NCBI RefSeq assembly: GCF_005870035.1
Contig: NZ_SWJG01000002.1
Location: 496,001 to 560,000 of the forward strand
Direction of reading: 5' to 3'
Origin: Spirosoma lacussanchae
GTDB taxonomy: Bacteria; Bacteroidota; Bacteroidia; Cytophagales; Spirosomataceae
Length of the DNA stretch: 64,000 nucleotides
Shown here: piece by piece, positions 8,727 to 18,250 of the stretch
How the letters are laid out: each line of letters opens with the position of its first letter
Position numbering within the stretch: position 1 is the stretch's first letter
Translations under genes and position numbers: made by a program
Notes under the pieces: model-generated
Databases searched by the model: none
What the model was told of the DNA's origin: nothing
Seen by the model: only the letters and a program-made list of their open reading frames with translations

Positions 8727-8978
8727 TCAGGCGACCCGAAGCTCAAACGAATAGTCTTCCATGATCAGGTTAGCCAACAGCTGGCGACAGGCGGCATCAA
8801 CGGTTTCCCGGGCTTTCTCTTCCGTTTCGGCGTCGACCTGGAGCCGGATGTGCTTTCCGATCCGAACGTTATCTATTGTATCCATCTGAAGATTGTGCAG
8901 CCCTAATTGTACGGCTTTCCCCTGCGGGTCCAGAATCTCCGGACGAGTCATGATGTTGATCTCGGCTATGTATTTCAT
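8727..8978 (-). CDS. purS: phosphoribosylformylglycinamidine synthase subunit PurS
   Basis: 83 residues, the typical PurS size. PurS bridges PurL and PurQ in step four of purine synthesis. Signatures: Y-x-A-E-I-x-I-M-x-R-P-E-I-L-D-P-Q-G near the start, VRIGKHIRLQVD in the middle, and LLANLIMEDYSFEL at the end. The ATG at 8978 begins exactly at the family start (MKYIAEI); an upstream start would add 11 unrelated residues. It follows pssA by 36 nt. purL and purQ are not in the window. Confidence 0.93.
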   Translation of the reverse strand: MKYIAEINIMTRPEILDPQGKAVQLGLHNLQMDTIDNVRIGKHIRLQVDAETEEKARETVDAACRQLLANLIMEDYSFELRVA

Positions 8979-9014
8979 GGTAAAGAGTGAACAAGTGAAC
9001 GGCTCACGCAAGAG

Positions 9015-9716
9015 TTACTTCGTGACCCGATCACGGGTTCGGTCATTGGTAAAAAGTGAAACAACGATGTACAGTAAGATAACGAGCGGAATGGCTGCAA
9101 ACTGCAAAAATAGCAGTAGCAGCGCGGATGCGATCAGGAAAAGAAATTTCGCCCGATTTTCGGCCCAGCCAAATGATTTAAACTTCAGCGCGAACAAAGG
9201 CAGGTCGGATACCAGCATGAACGAAAAGGCGATCATCATACCCAGCGCAATATCATTCTGCCATATAGCGTCGAACTGGGGTTGATACCGGCCCATGAGC
9301 GGAAAAGCCGCAATCAGCATAGCATTTGCCGGGACAGGCAGCCCGATGAACGATTCGGACTGGCGGGTATCGATGTTGAAGTTGGCAAGCCTGAGCGCCG
9401 ACAGTACGGCAATCAGGAAGGCTGCGTACGAGATTGAACCCAGTTGCTGAAACCAGCAAAGCTGAAAAACGAGGGTAGCGGGTAATACGCCAAACGTAAC
9501 GACATCGGCCAGGGAGTCGAGTTCCTTGCCAAAAGGCCCCGAAACATCAACGAGTCGGGCAACGAACCCATCGCCAAAATCGAGGATGGCCGCCAGCCCG
9601 ATCAGCCAGGCCGCCAGTTCGAGCTGTCCCCGCAGGGCCATGACCATACCAATGCACCCGCAGAGCAGGTTACCGCAGGTCATGGCGTTTGGAATATGTT
9701 TGAGAAGGGCTTTCAT
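9015..9716 (-). CDS. pssA: CDP-diacylglycerol-serine O-phosphatidyltransferase
   Basis: 233 residues, an integral membrane enzyme making phosphatidylserine from CDP-diacylglycerol and serine, the precursor of phosphatidylethanolamine. The CDP-alcohol phosphotransferase motif D-G-x2-A-R-x8-G-x3-D-x3-D is complete: D49, G50, A53, R54, G63, D67, D71. Several hydrophobic helices follow. Upstream of purS on the same strand. A phosphatidylserine decarboxylase gene was not seen in the window. Confidence 0.92.
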   Translation of the reverse strand: MKALLKHIPNAMTCGNLLCGCIGMVMALRGQLELAAWLIGLAAILDFGDGFVARLVDVSGPFGKELDSLADVVTFGVLPATLVFQLCWFQQLGSISYAAFLIAVLSALRLANFNIDTRQSESFIGLPVPANAMLIAAFPLMGRYQPQFDAIWQNDIALGMMIAFSFMLVSDLPLFALKFKSFGWAENRAKFLFLIASALLLLFLQFAAIPLVILLYIVVSLFTNDRTRDRVTK

Positions 9717-9810
9717 GGATGAACGAACGGATCGGTTCGCTGGTCAGCAGGCGGGTTAAAAGAGGCTGGATAACAGTTAGCCCTCGGGAGTTGACCGACC
9801 GCCAGGCTGG

Positions 9811-10452
9811 CTAGTTGATTTTTACAAAGGGATTAGTCCGTTTTTCATGGCCAATGGTAGTGGGGTCCATATGGCCCGCGTAGACCGTATAGTCGTCAGG
9901 CAGGGTAAAGAACTTGGTTCTGATGCTGTTGAGCAAGTCATTATGGTTGCAGTACGGAAAGTCGGTGCGACCAACGCTCCCCCGAAACAAGACATCGCCC
10001 CCGACTATATACCGATCGGCATGGTTAACAAACGCAACATGCCCCGGTGCATGTCCCGGCGTAAAAAGAACGTCGAGTGTCAGACTGCCAATCTGAAACT
10101 GATCGCCTTCTTTCAGCCAGGCATCGATCTCGCTGTGCTCGTAGCCGCGCAGACCATACAGCGCACAACGGGTTGGTACATCGGCATAAATGACCTGTTC
10201 GCGCTCGTGCAGATAGGCCGGAACCCCGTACCGGCGCTTCAGATAAGCCAGCCCGAACACATGATCGAGATGAGCATGGGTGAGCAGGATGTATTTCAGC
10301 GTAAGCTTGCGGGCGTCGAGAAACTGGCTTAGGGCTTCCTTCTCGGCCTGCTCGTAACAACCAGGATCAATCACGATGGCATCGCCCGATGTCTCGTCAG
10401 CAATAACGTAGGTATTCTCCTGAAAGGGAGAAAACTCAAAGGCTTGGATCAT
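9811..10452 (-). CDS. MBL-fold metallohydrolase (glyoxalase II-like)
   Basis: 213 residues. The zinc motif T-H-A-H-L-D-H gives H59, H61, D63 and H64; further ligands are in TPGHAPGHV and the D of YIVGGDVLF, with a late GHMDPTT histidine. This is the short class of YcbL/GloB-like hydrolases that cleave glutathione or other thioesters; the substrate cannot be told from sequence. It starts after the terminator of the methyltransferase gene, so it may have its own promoter. Confidence 0.85.
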   Translation of the reverse strand: MIQAFEFSPFQENTYVIADETSGDAIVIDPGCYEQAEKEALSQFLDARKLTLKYILLTHAHLDHVFGLAYLKRRYGVPAYLHEREQVIYADVPTRCALYGLRGYEHSEIDAWLKEGDQFQIGSLTLDVLFTPGHAPGHVAFVNHADRYIVGGDVLFRGSVGRTDFPYCNHNDLLNSIRTKFFTLPDDYTVYAGHMDPTTIGHEKRTNPFVKIN

Positions 10453-10498
10453 AAACGATGCAGATAGTCTGCCAGGTGGGAAAGCCCGCGCTGATGAA

Positions 10499-10524
10499 TA
10501 AAAACGGGCGGAGTCAGCTCCGCC
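10499..10524 (-). terminator. terminator of the RsmI-family gene
   Basis: Minus-strand stem ggcggag / ctccgcc with a 4-nt loop, followed by a TTTTT tract, 7 nt beyond the stop codon. Confidence 0.8.
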
Positions 10525-10530
10525 TTTGCG

Positions 10531-11232
10531 CTACAAAAGTAGGAACACCGTTGGTTTTTTGCGCAGATCGGGTACCTGCGATTTCCATTCGCGGATGGTC
10601 AGGGTCCGGACGAAGGCATCGGGGGCGGTCAGGTTACAGGCTACGCATAGGCGCGTGTTCCCCTGGCAGCTGGCCAGCACATCGGCCATAAGCGCATCGT
10701 TTCGGTAAGGTGTTTCGATGAAAATCTGGGTCTGCTGCCGTTGCTGGGCTTCTTTTTCCAGATGCCGGATGGTCCGGACCCGGTCTGCCTTTTCGATCGG
10801 CAGATACCCCTGAAATACGAACGACTGCCCGTTCAGGCCCGACGCCATAAGGGCCAGCAGCAGGCTGGATGGGCCTACAAGTGGCTCGACCCGCCAGCCC
10901 AACGCATGAGCCATGCCAACGACCACAGAACCCGGATCGGCTACGCCCGGGCAGCCTGCCTCCGACAGCACCCCGGCGTTTCGTTTGCGTTCCATCAGTT
11001 CCTGGATCTGCCGGCGGGTATCCGTCGGGGGGGTATCCTTATCGAGGTCGAAGAACGTTGTTTCGTCAATGATCCGGCTGGTTTTCAGACCACTGATGAA
11101 CCGGCGGGCTGTGCGTATGTTCTCTACAAAGTAAGCGTCGGTTTTTTCGATCACCTCACGGACGTAGGGGGGGAGAACCTCAGCCGCCGTGTCATCGGCA
11201 AGAAGCGTCGGTATAAGATAAAGCGTCGGCAT
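10531..11232 (-). CDS. SAM-dependent methyltransferase, RsmI/tetrapyrrole-methylase family
   Basis: 233 residues from ATG 11232 (PTLYLIPT at the start). Tetrapyrrole-methylase fold: LYLIPT, a central G-V-L-S-E-A-G-C-P-G-V-A-D-P-G loop, and VEPLVGPSSLLLALMASGLNGQSFVFQGYLP. RsmI methylates the ribose of C1402 in 16S rRNA. This version is shorter than typical RsmI (about 280) and may be the YraL-like Bacteroidota paralogue, so I give no symbol. An upstream TTG at 11262 would add ten residues before the fold. Confidence 0.82.
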   Translation of the reverse strand: MPTLYLIPTLLADDTAAEVLPPYVREVIEKTDAYFVENIRTARRFISGLKTSRIIDETTFFDLDKDTPPTDTRRQIQELMERKRNAGVLSEAGCPGVADPGSVVVGMAHALGWRVEPLVGPSSLLLALMASGLNGQSFVFQGYLPIEKADRVRTIRHLEKEAQQRQQTQIFIETPYRNDALMADVLASCQGNTRLCVACNLTAPDAFVRTLTIREWKSQVPDLRKKPTVFLLL

Positions 11233-11288
11233 CCGGCAACTGGGATTCGGTTTTGTATACAATACCCTGAAGAAGAGCAGGGGGTTGG

Positions 11289-12074
11289 TCAGGCTTGTAA
11301 AAAACGGAGCAGCGTGTCAACGAACTCCGCTGGTTTCTCGGCCTGCACCCAGTGGCCGGCTCCCGGAATGGTTTCGATCCGTGCATTCGGAAAAATGCGT
11401 CTGATAGAAGGTACGTCATCATCCAGGATATAGGGCGACTCACTACCGCGGATAAACAGCGTCGGCTCCGTGACGATTCGGGGGTTGGTTAGCTCTTCGC
11501 CCACACCATGCAACTCCCGCTCAATGATAGGGAGATTGAGCCGCCAGTCGAATTGTCCCTGTTCATTCCGGTACAGGTTTTTGAGCAGAAACTGCCGCAC
11601 TGAAAGAGCGGGTTCGTACTGACTCAGAATTGTATCGGCTTCGTTACGGCTTTTCAGACCAAGCAGGTCAATGGCTTTCAGACCCCGGATAATATCGCTG
11701 TGATGAACGGGATAGAACTTGGGCGCTATATCAACCACAACGAGTTTGCGGTACGAACCCGGCTTACCGTCACTCGGGTAGCTCATGGCATACTGCATCA
11801 CCGTTTTACCACCCATGGAGTGGCCCAGCAGGATAGCATCCGTCAGGTTTTGGTCGATCAGAAAGGCGCGCAGGTCGGCGGCCATGTTTTGATAGTCCTG
11901 CTCATCGGCCCGGGGCGACTGGCCATGGTTACGTTGATCAAGAGCAAACACCCGATATCCCTGAGCTGCTATGGTCTTGCTTACGGTCAGCCAGTTATCA
12001 GACGAGCCGAAGATGCCATGAAGGATAACGATAGCCGGGCCTGTATCGCCGACCTGACGGAAAAATAGTTTCAT
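11289..12074 (-). CDS. alpha/beta-fold hydrolase (YbfF-like esterase)
   Basis: 261 residues from ATG 12074. HGIFGSSDNW forms the oxyanion-loop region, DQRNHGQSP is the typical turn, GHSMGGKT carries the nucleophile serine, and the last histidine is in PGAGHWVQAEKP. These match the YbfF/YvaM esterase group acting on short acyl esters or thioesters; substrate unknown. A GTG/ATG further upstream would add eleven weakly supported residues. It lies 56 nt downstream of selD. Confidence 0.85.
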   Translation of the reverse strand: MKLFFRQVGDTGPAIVILHGIFGSSDNWLTVSKTIAAQGYRVFALDQRNHGQSPRADEQDYQNMAADLRAFLIDQNLTDAILLGHSMGGKTVMQYAMSYPSDGKPGSYRKLVVVDIAPKFYPVHHSDIIRGLKAIDLLGLKSRNEADTILSQYEPALSVRQFLLKNLYRNEQGQFDWRLNLPIIERELHGVGEELTNPRIVTEPTLFIRGSESPYILDDDVPSIRRIFPNARIETIPGAGHWVQAEKPAEFVDTLLRFLQA

Positions 12075-12130
12075 TCCAGTAACGAGTGAGTGATGAAGCA
12101 GTATCAACTAATTTGCCACGCCACTGCGGT

Positions 12131-13183
12131 CTAGTGTACATAAACAACTTTGTCGCGCTGGTCAACCAGCTCGCCAAATGACTGCAAAGTAAAGCCGTTT
12201 TCCCGGGCTACGCGTTCGAATTCTACTGTGCTGTTCGGGTCAACGGCAATGAGTAGGCCTCCCGACGTTTGCGGATCGGCCAGTACATACCGCTGTGTTT
12301 CGGTCAAGTCGCTGATTTTGTGTCCGTAACTGTCCCAGTTGCGAACGGTGCCGCCCGGAAAGCTTTTCTGAGCCAGATACTCGTCAACGACCGGCAGTCT
12401 AGGAACGGCATCGAACGCAACAAGAGCCGTCAGGCCAGACCCTTCGGCCATTTCGGTCAGATGTCCCAGTAAACCGAAGCCTGTTACGTCGGTCAGGGCC
12501 TTAACATAGGGCAGGCGCCCCAGTTCGGCTCCGAAACTGTTCAATCTGGCCATCTGAGCCGGGGCAAGATCAGCATGTTCAGGCTTTAGGATGCCTTTTT
12601 TCTGCGCTGTGGTCAGGATGCCAACGCCCAGCGGTTTCGTTAGATAAAGTTTGCAGCCGGCAGTTGCTGTATTGTTTTGTTTCAGGTGGTCGATGCGGAC
12701 TTTTCCCGTTACGGCCAGGCCAAAAATAGGCTCAGGTGAGTCGATGCTGTGGCCCCCGGCCAGGGGTATACCGGCTTCGCGGCAGATTGCCCGCGACCCT
12801 TCGAGCACCTGACCGGCTACCTCCGGCGGCAGTTTATCGATGGGCCAGCCGAGAATGGCGATAGCCATGATCGGTTCACCGCCCATGGCGTAGACATCGC
12901 TGATGGCGTTGGCAGAGGCAATACGACCAAAATCGAACGCATCATCTACGATGGGCATAAAGAAATCGGTGGTGCTGATAATGGCTTCTCCATTGCCCAT
13001 ATCCATAACAGCTGCATCATCGCGCGAGTCATTACCCACGAGCAGCTGACTATACTGGGGCTGCGAGGCCGTGGCGTTGGTATGCAGGATTTTGTCAAGA
13101 ATTTTGGGGGAGATTTTACAGCCGCAGCCAGCGCCGTGACTATACTGAGTAAGCTTAACGGCTGTTGTGTCAATTGGGGTCAT
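12131..13183 (-). CDS. selD: selenide, water dikinase
   Basis: 350 residues from ATG 13183. Makes selenophosphate from selenide and ATP. The catalytic loop [13 protein letters not shown] gives C20 and K23 (equivalents of E. coli C17 and K20); it is the cysteine form, not selenocysteine. [13 protein letters not shown] and AGGHSID nucleotide/metal segments are complete. No selenocysteine genes or selU/mnmH are visible nearby, so selenophosphate use (tRNA 2-selenouridine or another route) cannot be decided here. A TAGTTTTG box sits just upstream of this start. Confidence 0.93.
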   Translation of the reverse strand: MTPIDTTAVKLTQYSHGAGCGCKISPKILDKILHTNATASQPQYSQLLVGNDSRDDAAVMDMGNGEAIISTTDFFMPIVDDAFDFGRIASANAISDVYAMGGEPIMAIAILGWPIDKLPPEVAGQVLEGSRAICREAGIPLAGGHSIDSPEPIFGLAVTGKVRIDHLKQNNTATAGCKLYLTKPLGVGILTTAQKKGILKPEHADLAPAQMARLNSFGAELGRLPYVKALTDVTGFGLLGHLTEMAEGSGLTALVAFDAVPRLPVVDEYLAQKSFPGGTVRNWDSYGHKISDLTETQRYVLADPQTSGGLLIAVDPNSTVEFERVARENGFTLQSFGELVDQRDKVVYVH

Positions 13184-13414
13184 AGCAGGGACAAAACTAA
13201 GTCGGAACGGACTACTTAATGGCAACTAAATCGATAGTAATACGCCTGAATAGAAAGGTTGGTTCGAAATTGGTCAGAAGAGTACCAAACTGATTAGATG
13301 GACTTAACAAAAACTTAACACAGGCGAATAGAACGTAAAGCGACCCTTTTTGGCTTATTCCGTGATGCTGGCCTATATAATAACTTAAGTTGGTACTTTT
13401 TGAAGAAGGCTTGC

Positions 13415-13446
13415 TTTGTAACCCGAGAGAAATTATGCCATCTTTG
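13415..13446 (+). promoter_or_regulatory. promoter of the Oar-like TonB receptor
   Basis: TTTG at 13415-13418, 20-nt spacer, then CATCTTTG at 13439-13446 (one mismatch from TAnnTTTG). Predicted start of transcription near 13453. Confidence 0.55.
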
Positions 13447-13513
13447 CGGCCGAATTGAAGCTTAACCTAACCGTATGCGCTTCGCAGAACTACAAACCAA
13501 ATCAAACACTTCT

Positions 13514-16500
13514 ATGTACAGAAAACTACTGCAATTCAGGACAGCGTTTCCGTTGTTCTGCAGTATGCTATTCGCCTTACTCAGCGGTAGCGGAGTTTTT
13601 GCCCAAGGTGTAACCACCTCGTCTATCAGCGGGGCTGTTACCGACGCCAGTAATGAAGGCTTGCCGGGTGCAACGGTCATTGCCGTTCACACCCCGTCAG
13701 GCACCCAATACGGAACAACGACGAACGCGCAAGGACAGTATACGTTTCCTGCTGTGCGTATTGGCGGGCCGTATACCTTAACATTCACGTATGTTGGGTA
13801 TCAGGACAATAAGGTAGAAAACCTGTACGCTAACCTCGGTTCTGCCGCCAACGCTAACGTAAAGCTGGTAGAAGCGGGTAAACAGCTATCAGAAGTTGTT
13901 GTAACGTCTTCGCGGAGTTCTGTAATTAACAACAACAGAACGGGTGCTGCTACGGGGATTACCAACACGCAGATTACGACATTACCAACGCTGAACCGCT
14001 CGTTTGCCGACTTTACGCGTCTGGATGCCCGTGCCAATGGGTTGAGCTTTGCAGGCCGGAACTCAGGCTTTAACAATTTTACAGTTGATGGAGCTATCTT
14101 CAACAACGCCTTTGGTCTATCGTCGACGGTTGGTGGACAGGCAGGTGCTCAGCCTATCTCTATCGATGCTATTGATCAGCTTCAGGTAGCTATTGCTCCT
14201 TACGATGTTCGTCAGGGTGCGTTTACCGGTGCCGGTATCAATGCGGTTACGCGAAGCGGTTCCAACCAGATTCAGGGTTCGGTTTACTATTATGTCCGTG
14301 ACCAATCGTTTGTAGGTAAGAAACTGAATGGAGTGGAACAGCCAATCAACGCCTTCAACCTGAACAACGTTGGTTTCCGGTTAGGTGGTCCGATTATCAA
14401 GAACAAATTGTTCCTGTTCGTCAACTATGAGCGCGAGCGCCGGAATGATGGTGTTCCTGGTAACTGGGTAGCGTCGCGGCCTGGTCTGACAGGAGCCAAC
14501 GTTTCGAGAGCCTCAGCCGCTGATCTGGATCGTCTGTCAGCTTTTATTCAGCAGCAGTACGGATTTAACCCTGGCCCTTATGAGGGATACACGCTGCCTT
14601 CCAATAGCGATAAGGGAACAGCTCGTTTAGACTGGAATATTTCGCAGAATCATAAGCTGAATATCAAGTACAATTTCCTTACATCGTACTCTGATATTAC
14701 GCCATCAACATCGGGGGCTTTGCCACAGGGCCGTGGGCCTAATGCCAACGCACTTCCTTATCTGGCTTCGTTCTACCGGATCAACAATAACCTGCAGTCG
14801 GTAATTGGTGAACTGAACAGCACCTTTGGCAGCAAATTTGCCAACACATTCCAAATTGGTTACTCGGCTTTCCGTGATTTCCGGGAAACCCCTTATCTGC
14901 CGCAGGACTTCCCGCTGGTAGATATCGGCAACGGAGCCGGTCAGCAGCTGACGGCTTTCGGTTATGAGCCGTTTACGTTTAATAACATTCTGAATTCGAA
15001 CGTATTCCAGATTTCGGACAACTTCAGCATTTTTGCCGGTAAGCACACCTTTACGCTGGGTACGTATAACGAATTCTACAGCTTCAGAAACGGGTTTGCC
15101 CCGAACTATCAGGGTCAATATCAGTTTGCCAGCGTTGATGCCTTTATCAGCAATGCGACTCAAACACCAATCGCTGGTGGTACAGCCATTTCGCAGCCAA
15201 CCCGCTTCCAGATTCAGTATTCAGCCCTGCCTGGTGGTGCGTTCCCCTTTGCCGACATCAAAGCGGCTCAGTACAGTGTGTATGCCCAGGATGAATACCA
15301 GGCTGCCCGTAATCTGAAATTCACGCTGGGTCTGCGCGCTGATGTGCCTACGATCCCGACTGAGATTCAGCAAAACGAGAACTTGGCTGCATTAACTGGT
15401 TTCAGGGAGGGTGTTCGGCTAAACACATCTGAGTTTCCAAAGGCGTCTGTACTGTTCTCTCCCCGCTTAGGTTTCAACTGGGATGTTAAAGACGACAAAA
15501 CCACCCAGGTGCGCGGTGGCGCTGGTATCTTCACCGGCCGTGTACCCTATGTGTGGATCTCAAACCAGGCCAGTAACAACGGGGTATTGTTTGGTTCTTC
15601 GCAAATTAACAACCCACCCGCTACGGGTGATTTGGCCCGTCCTTTCAACCCCGATGTTAACCGGTATCGCCCGGCTAACGCGGCTGCCAACACGCAATAC
15701 AATATTGCTATTACGGACCCGAACTTCAAGTTCCCGCAAGTATTCCGGGCTAACTTGGGTATCGACCGTAACCTGGGCAAAGGGTACATTCTGACCCTGG
15801 AAGGAATTTACACCAAAGACCTGAATGCGGTTTATCATCAGAACGTAAACCTACCCAACTCGACCCAGAACCTGCGTGGGCCCGATGGTGGTGATAACCG
15901 CCCCATCTATTACGCCAACAACGCGGCTGGTTTCCCAGCAGTGGCCTACAACCGGATTTATGGCCAGAACCCCACAACAGGAGCTACGCTTTCAGGCACT
16001 GCAGTATCGGCGGCCAACCCGAACATTACGGATGCCATTCTGATGCGTAACACGAATCAGGGGTATTCTTATAACCTGACGGCTGAAATTCAGAAGCAGT
16101 TTGCCAATGGTTTTTATGCAAAAGCAGCTTACTCCTACACGGACTCTCGTTCGGTTAACGACGGTGGCTCCATTGCTCAGTCGATCTGGCGCGATCGTTC
16201 AATATCGGGAGATCCTAACGCAAACGTGTTATCGTATTCGAGCTTTCTGCAGCCACATCGTATCATCGGTGTGGCGGCTTACCGCTTCGATTATCTGAAC
16301 AAGCATGCTGCTACGACCATTTCGCTCTTCTATAACGGTTCATCAGGAAACCGCTACTCATATGCTTACTCAGGTGACCTGAATGGTGATGCTCAGCTGA
16401 CCAATGACCTGATCTTTATTCCCCGTACGCAGGCTGATATTCAACTTCGGAATATTACCGTCGGTACAGGCGCATCAGCTACGGTTTATACGGCAGATCA

Positions 16501-16924
16501 GCAGTGGGCCGATCTCAACCGTTTCATTGATCAGGATCCCTACCTGAGCACCCGCCGTGGCCAGTATGCTGAGCGGAACGGTGCCCAAACACCATTCGTT
16601 AGCCGTCTGGACCTTAAAGTACTTCAGGAGTTTTCGTTGAACTTTGGTCAGACTCGCCACGCATTCCAGGTGTCGCTCGACGTATTCAACGTAGGCAACC
16701 TGATCAACTCGGAATGGGGTAACGCTCAGTTTGCTACTACGGCTACACCGATCAACTTCGTTGGTTACGACAACACAGGCGCAACCGCTACGGGTCGCCC
16801 GGTGTTCCAGTTCCCTTATTTTGATTCGGCTAACCGGGTTCCCCGCACGTCTACGTTCCAGGCGGGTTCGGCCATTGCTAACCGCTGGCAGGCGCAACTG
16901 GGTCTACGTTATATCTTCAACTAA
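13514..16924 (+). CDS. TonB-dependent receptor, Oar-like
   Basis: 1136 residues from ATG 13514, which gives a clean signal peptide (MYRKLLQF.. to GVFAQG); ATG 13475 is also in frame and nearer the promoter. Order: signal peptide; carboxypeptidase-regulatory-like domain (about 33-120, SSISGAVTDASNEGLPGATV); plug domain with LDARANGLSFAGRN and TVDGAIFNNAFG; long beta barrel ending NRWQAQLGLRYIF with an aromatic last strand. It takes up an unknown ligand across the outer membrane. No SusD partner is adjacent, which fits the Oar type rather than SusC. Confidence 0.9.
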   Translation: MYRKLLQFRTAFPLFCSMLFALLSGSGVFAQGVTTSSISGAVTDASNEGLPGATVIAVHTPSGTQYGTTTNAQGQYTFPAVRIGGPYTLTFTYVGYQDNKVENLYANLGSAANANVKLVEAGKQLSEVVVTSSRSSVINNNRTGAATGITNTQITTLPTLNRSFADFTRLDARANGLSFAGRNSGFNNFTVDGAIFNNAFGLSSTVGGQAGAQPISIDAIDQLQVAIAPYDVRQGAFTGAGINAVTRSGSNQIQGSVYYYVRDQSFVGKKLNGVEQPINAFNLNNVGFRLGGPIIKNKLFLFVNYERERRNDGVPGNWVASRPGLTGANVSRASAADLDRLSAFIQQQYGFNPGPYEGYTLPSNSDKGTARLDWNISQNHKLNIKYNFLTSYSDITPSTSGALPQGRGPNANALPYLASFYRINNNLQSVIGELNSTFGSKFANTFQIGYSAFRDFRETPYLPQDFPLVDIGNGAGQQLTAFGYEPFTFNNILNSNVFQISDNFSIFAGKHTFTLGTYNEFYSFRNGFAPNYQGQYQFASVDAFISNATQTPIAGGTAISQPTRFQIQYSALPGGAFPFADIKAAQYSVYAQDEYQAARNLKFTLGLRADVPTIPTEIQQNENLAALTGFREGVRLNTSEFPKASVLFSPRLGFNWDVKDDKTTQVRGGAGIFTGRVPYVWISNQASNNGVLFGSSQINNPPATGDLARPFNPDVNRYRPANAAANTQYNIAITDPNFKFPQVFRANLGIDRNLGKGYILTLEGIYTKDLNAVYHQNVNLPNSTQNLRGPDGGDNRPIYYANNAAGFPAVAYNRIYGQNPTTGATLSGTAVSAANPNITDAILMRNTNQGYSYNLTAEIQKQFANGFYAKAAYSYTDSRSVNDGGSIAQSIWRDRSISGDPNANVLSYSSFLQPHRIIGVAAYRFDYLNKHAATTISLFYNGSSGNRYSYAYSGDLNGDAQLTNDLIFIPRTQADIQLRNITVGTGASATVYTADQQWADLNRFIDQDPYLSTRRGQYAERNGAQTPFVSRLDLKVLQEFSLNFGQTRHAFQVSLDVFNVGNLINSEWGNAQFATTATPINFVGYDNTGATATGRPVFQFPYFDSANRVPRTSTFQAGSAIANRWQAQLGLRYIFN

Positions 16925-16942
16925 TCGGATTGATTACCCTGC

Positions 16943-16986
16943 ATAAATAGAGTCCCTCACCGACCTGGTGAGGGACTCTATTTATT
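16943..16986. terminator. bidirectional terminator (TonB receptor / patatin)
   Basis: Arms ataaatagagtccctcac / gtgagggactctatttat, 18 bp, 7-nt loop, between convergent genes. Confidence 0.85.
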
Positions 16987-17011
16987 TTACGCTTATAGTA
17001 ACGAACTACAA

Positions 17012-18001
17012 CTAAGGCAAAACGGCTGCCTGATCATTACTTTTTCTGAGCTTCATGATATCTGTACCGGCCTGATAACCCATGACAATGAGCCGCCCTA
17101 TGTCGTCGGAGGTGAATTTCATCATGTTCAGATGAAGTGGCTCGGTAGGTCGGATAATGGTCAGGTGGAGCTGGCGCCCGTGCAGATGTTCCCGCTCGGC
17201 ATAACGTTCGGCCCAGGCGATGTCGTTGTTGACGAGCTGATTGACCGTAATGTCTTTCACCCGATCCATCAGATTGAGCAGATTACGGTAATTAAACTTT
17301 TCGTTATAGATGCGTTTGGCATGGCAGGCTACGCAGGCAATCTCGCCCGCCCCGTCTTCAATAGCTACCCGGAGCGGAGCCACCTCGCGTAAGCCCCCAT
17401 CCAGAAACGCCCGACGATGGTCGCCCCCGATCTGGATGGCTGGCATCAGGAAAGGCAATGAGCTGCTGGCGTAGATATAATCCAGGAAATTCGGGTCGCT
17501 GGCGTCGGCGTAGCGCATGTCGCCTTCAATAATATCGACAGCCCCCACCTTTATTTTGATAGGGCCGGTTTTGAGCGCTTCCAGATCGAGGTGGCTCCGG
17601 ATGAGGTTCTGAATGGGGGAGTTGTCGAGCAGGCCGTCAAATCGGCTTAGCAGCGTATTATAACCCATCACAAATCGGGAGCGAATTACGGCTACATCGT
17701 CGGGTTTGGTAATGTGTCGGATCCAGAATTCGATGAGCGCCTTACCCGCTTTGGGCCAGTCGACCTGCCCCGTACTGGTGTGCTGATGAGCCGCTTCGTT
17801 AGCCAGGAAAGCCGCATTCAGACTGCCTACCGAGATACCATAGAGCTGATCTGGTACAAAGCCCGACTCAAACAGCGCCATGACGGCTCCTACCTGAAAG
17901 GCGCCTTTGAGCGAACCACCACCCAGCACTAGCGCTTTGTGTCTGGGGTTTGAAAAAGCTGGACTATGGGTCGGAGTAGGGGGCGTTGGATTATTGACCA
18001 T
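17012..18001 (-). CDS. patatin-like phospholipase
   Basis: 329 residues. Patatin domain with oxyanion loop LGGGSLKGAFQ (about 26-36), nucleophile elbow GISVGS with S57, and DGG with D201, forming the Ser-Asp dyad. Such enzymes release fatty acids from membrane lipids. There is no signal peptide and the N-terminal 20 residues are proline-rich and probably disordered, so it is likely cytoplasmic. It is divergent from the polyprenyl synthase gene. Confidence 0.88.
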   Translation of the reverse strand: MVNNPTPPTPTHSPAFSNPRHKALVLGGGSLKGAFQVGAVMALFESGFVPDQLYGISVGSLNAAFLANEAAHQHTSTGQVDWPKAGKALIEFWIRHITKPDDVAVIRSRFVMGYNTLLSRFDGLLDNSPIQNLIRSHLDLEALKTGPIKIKVGAVDIIEGDMRYADASDPNFLDYIYASSSLPFLMPAIQIGGDHRRAFLDGGLREVAPLRVAIEDGAGEIACVACHAKRIYNEKFNYRNLLNLMDRVKDITVNQLVNNDIAWAERYAEREHLHGRQLHLTIIRPTEPLHLNMMKFTSDDIGRLIVMGYQAGTDIMKLRKSNDQAAVLP

Positions 18002-18153
18002 ATGCAGATGAATGGAAGAAATCAGGGCGGGTAAATTGATGATTTTTAGACCACAATCAAAACGAGCTACCCTGTATTCTGCGTTTACCCGATTGCGTTT
18101 TTATGCTTGTTTTTCCCCGTCTCCGCTTTCCTTACTATACTTGCCGGAAATTT

Positions 18154-18239
18154 AGTTGGCAGTAAGCAGTTCGCAGCAGGCTTTGTAACCAGCTGATCCA
18201 GTTACGGTCTGCCAACTGTTTACGTAAGAACTGCCTACT
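18154..18239. repeat. heptamer-periodic inverted repeat pair before the polyprenyl synthase gene
   Basis: Left arm 18154-18181 is four 7-nt units (AGTTGGC, AGTAAGC, AGTTCGC, AGCAGGC). The right arm 18211-18239, read on the minus strand, is AGTAGGC, AGTTCTT, an 8-nt unit and AGTTGGC. agttggcag (18154-18162) pairs perfectly with ctgccaact (18209-18217); an inner gtaac/gttac pair lies at 18185-18205. It ends 11 nt before the start codon. Confidence 0.6.
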
Positions 18240-18250
18240 ACTCATCGAAG

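Noticed and set aside
9717-9810. GC-rich gap between the MBL hydrolase gene and pssA as a possible fifth heptamer element
   Set aside because: Some words recur (GGTCAG, CAGGCGG) but no consistent 7-nt register or facing arms could be shown.
12075-12130. AGTGAGT/GATGAAG words upstream of the alpha/beta hydrolase start as a heptamer element
   Set aside because: Only one weak arm of two to three units; no facing arm.
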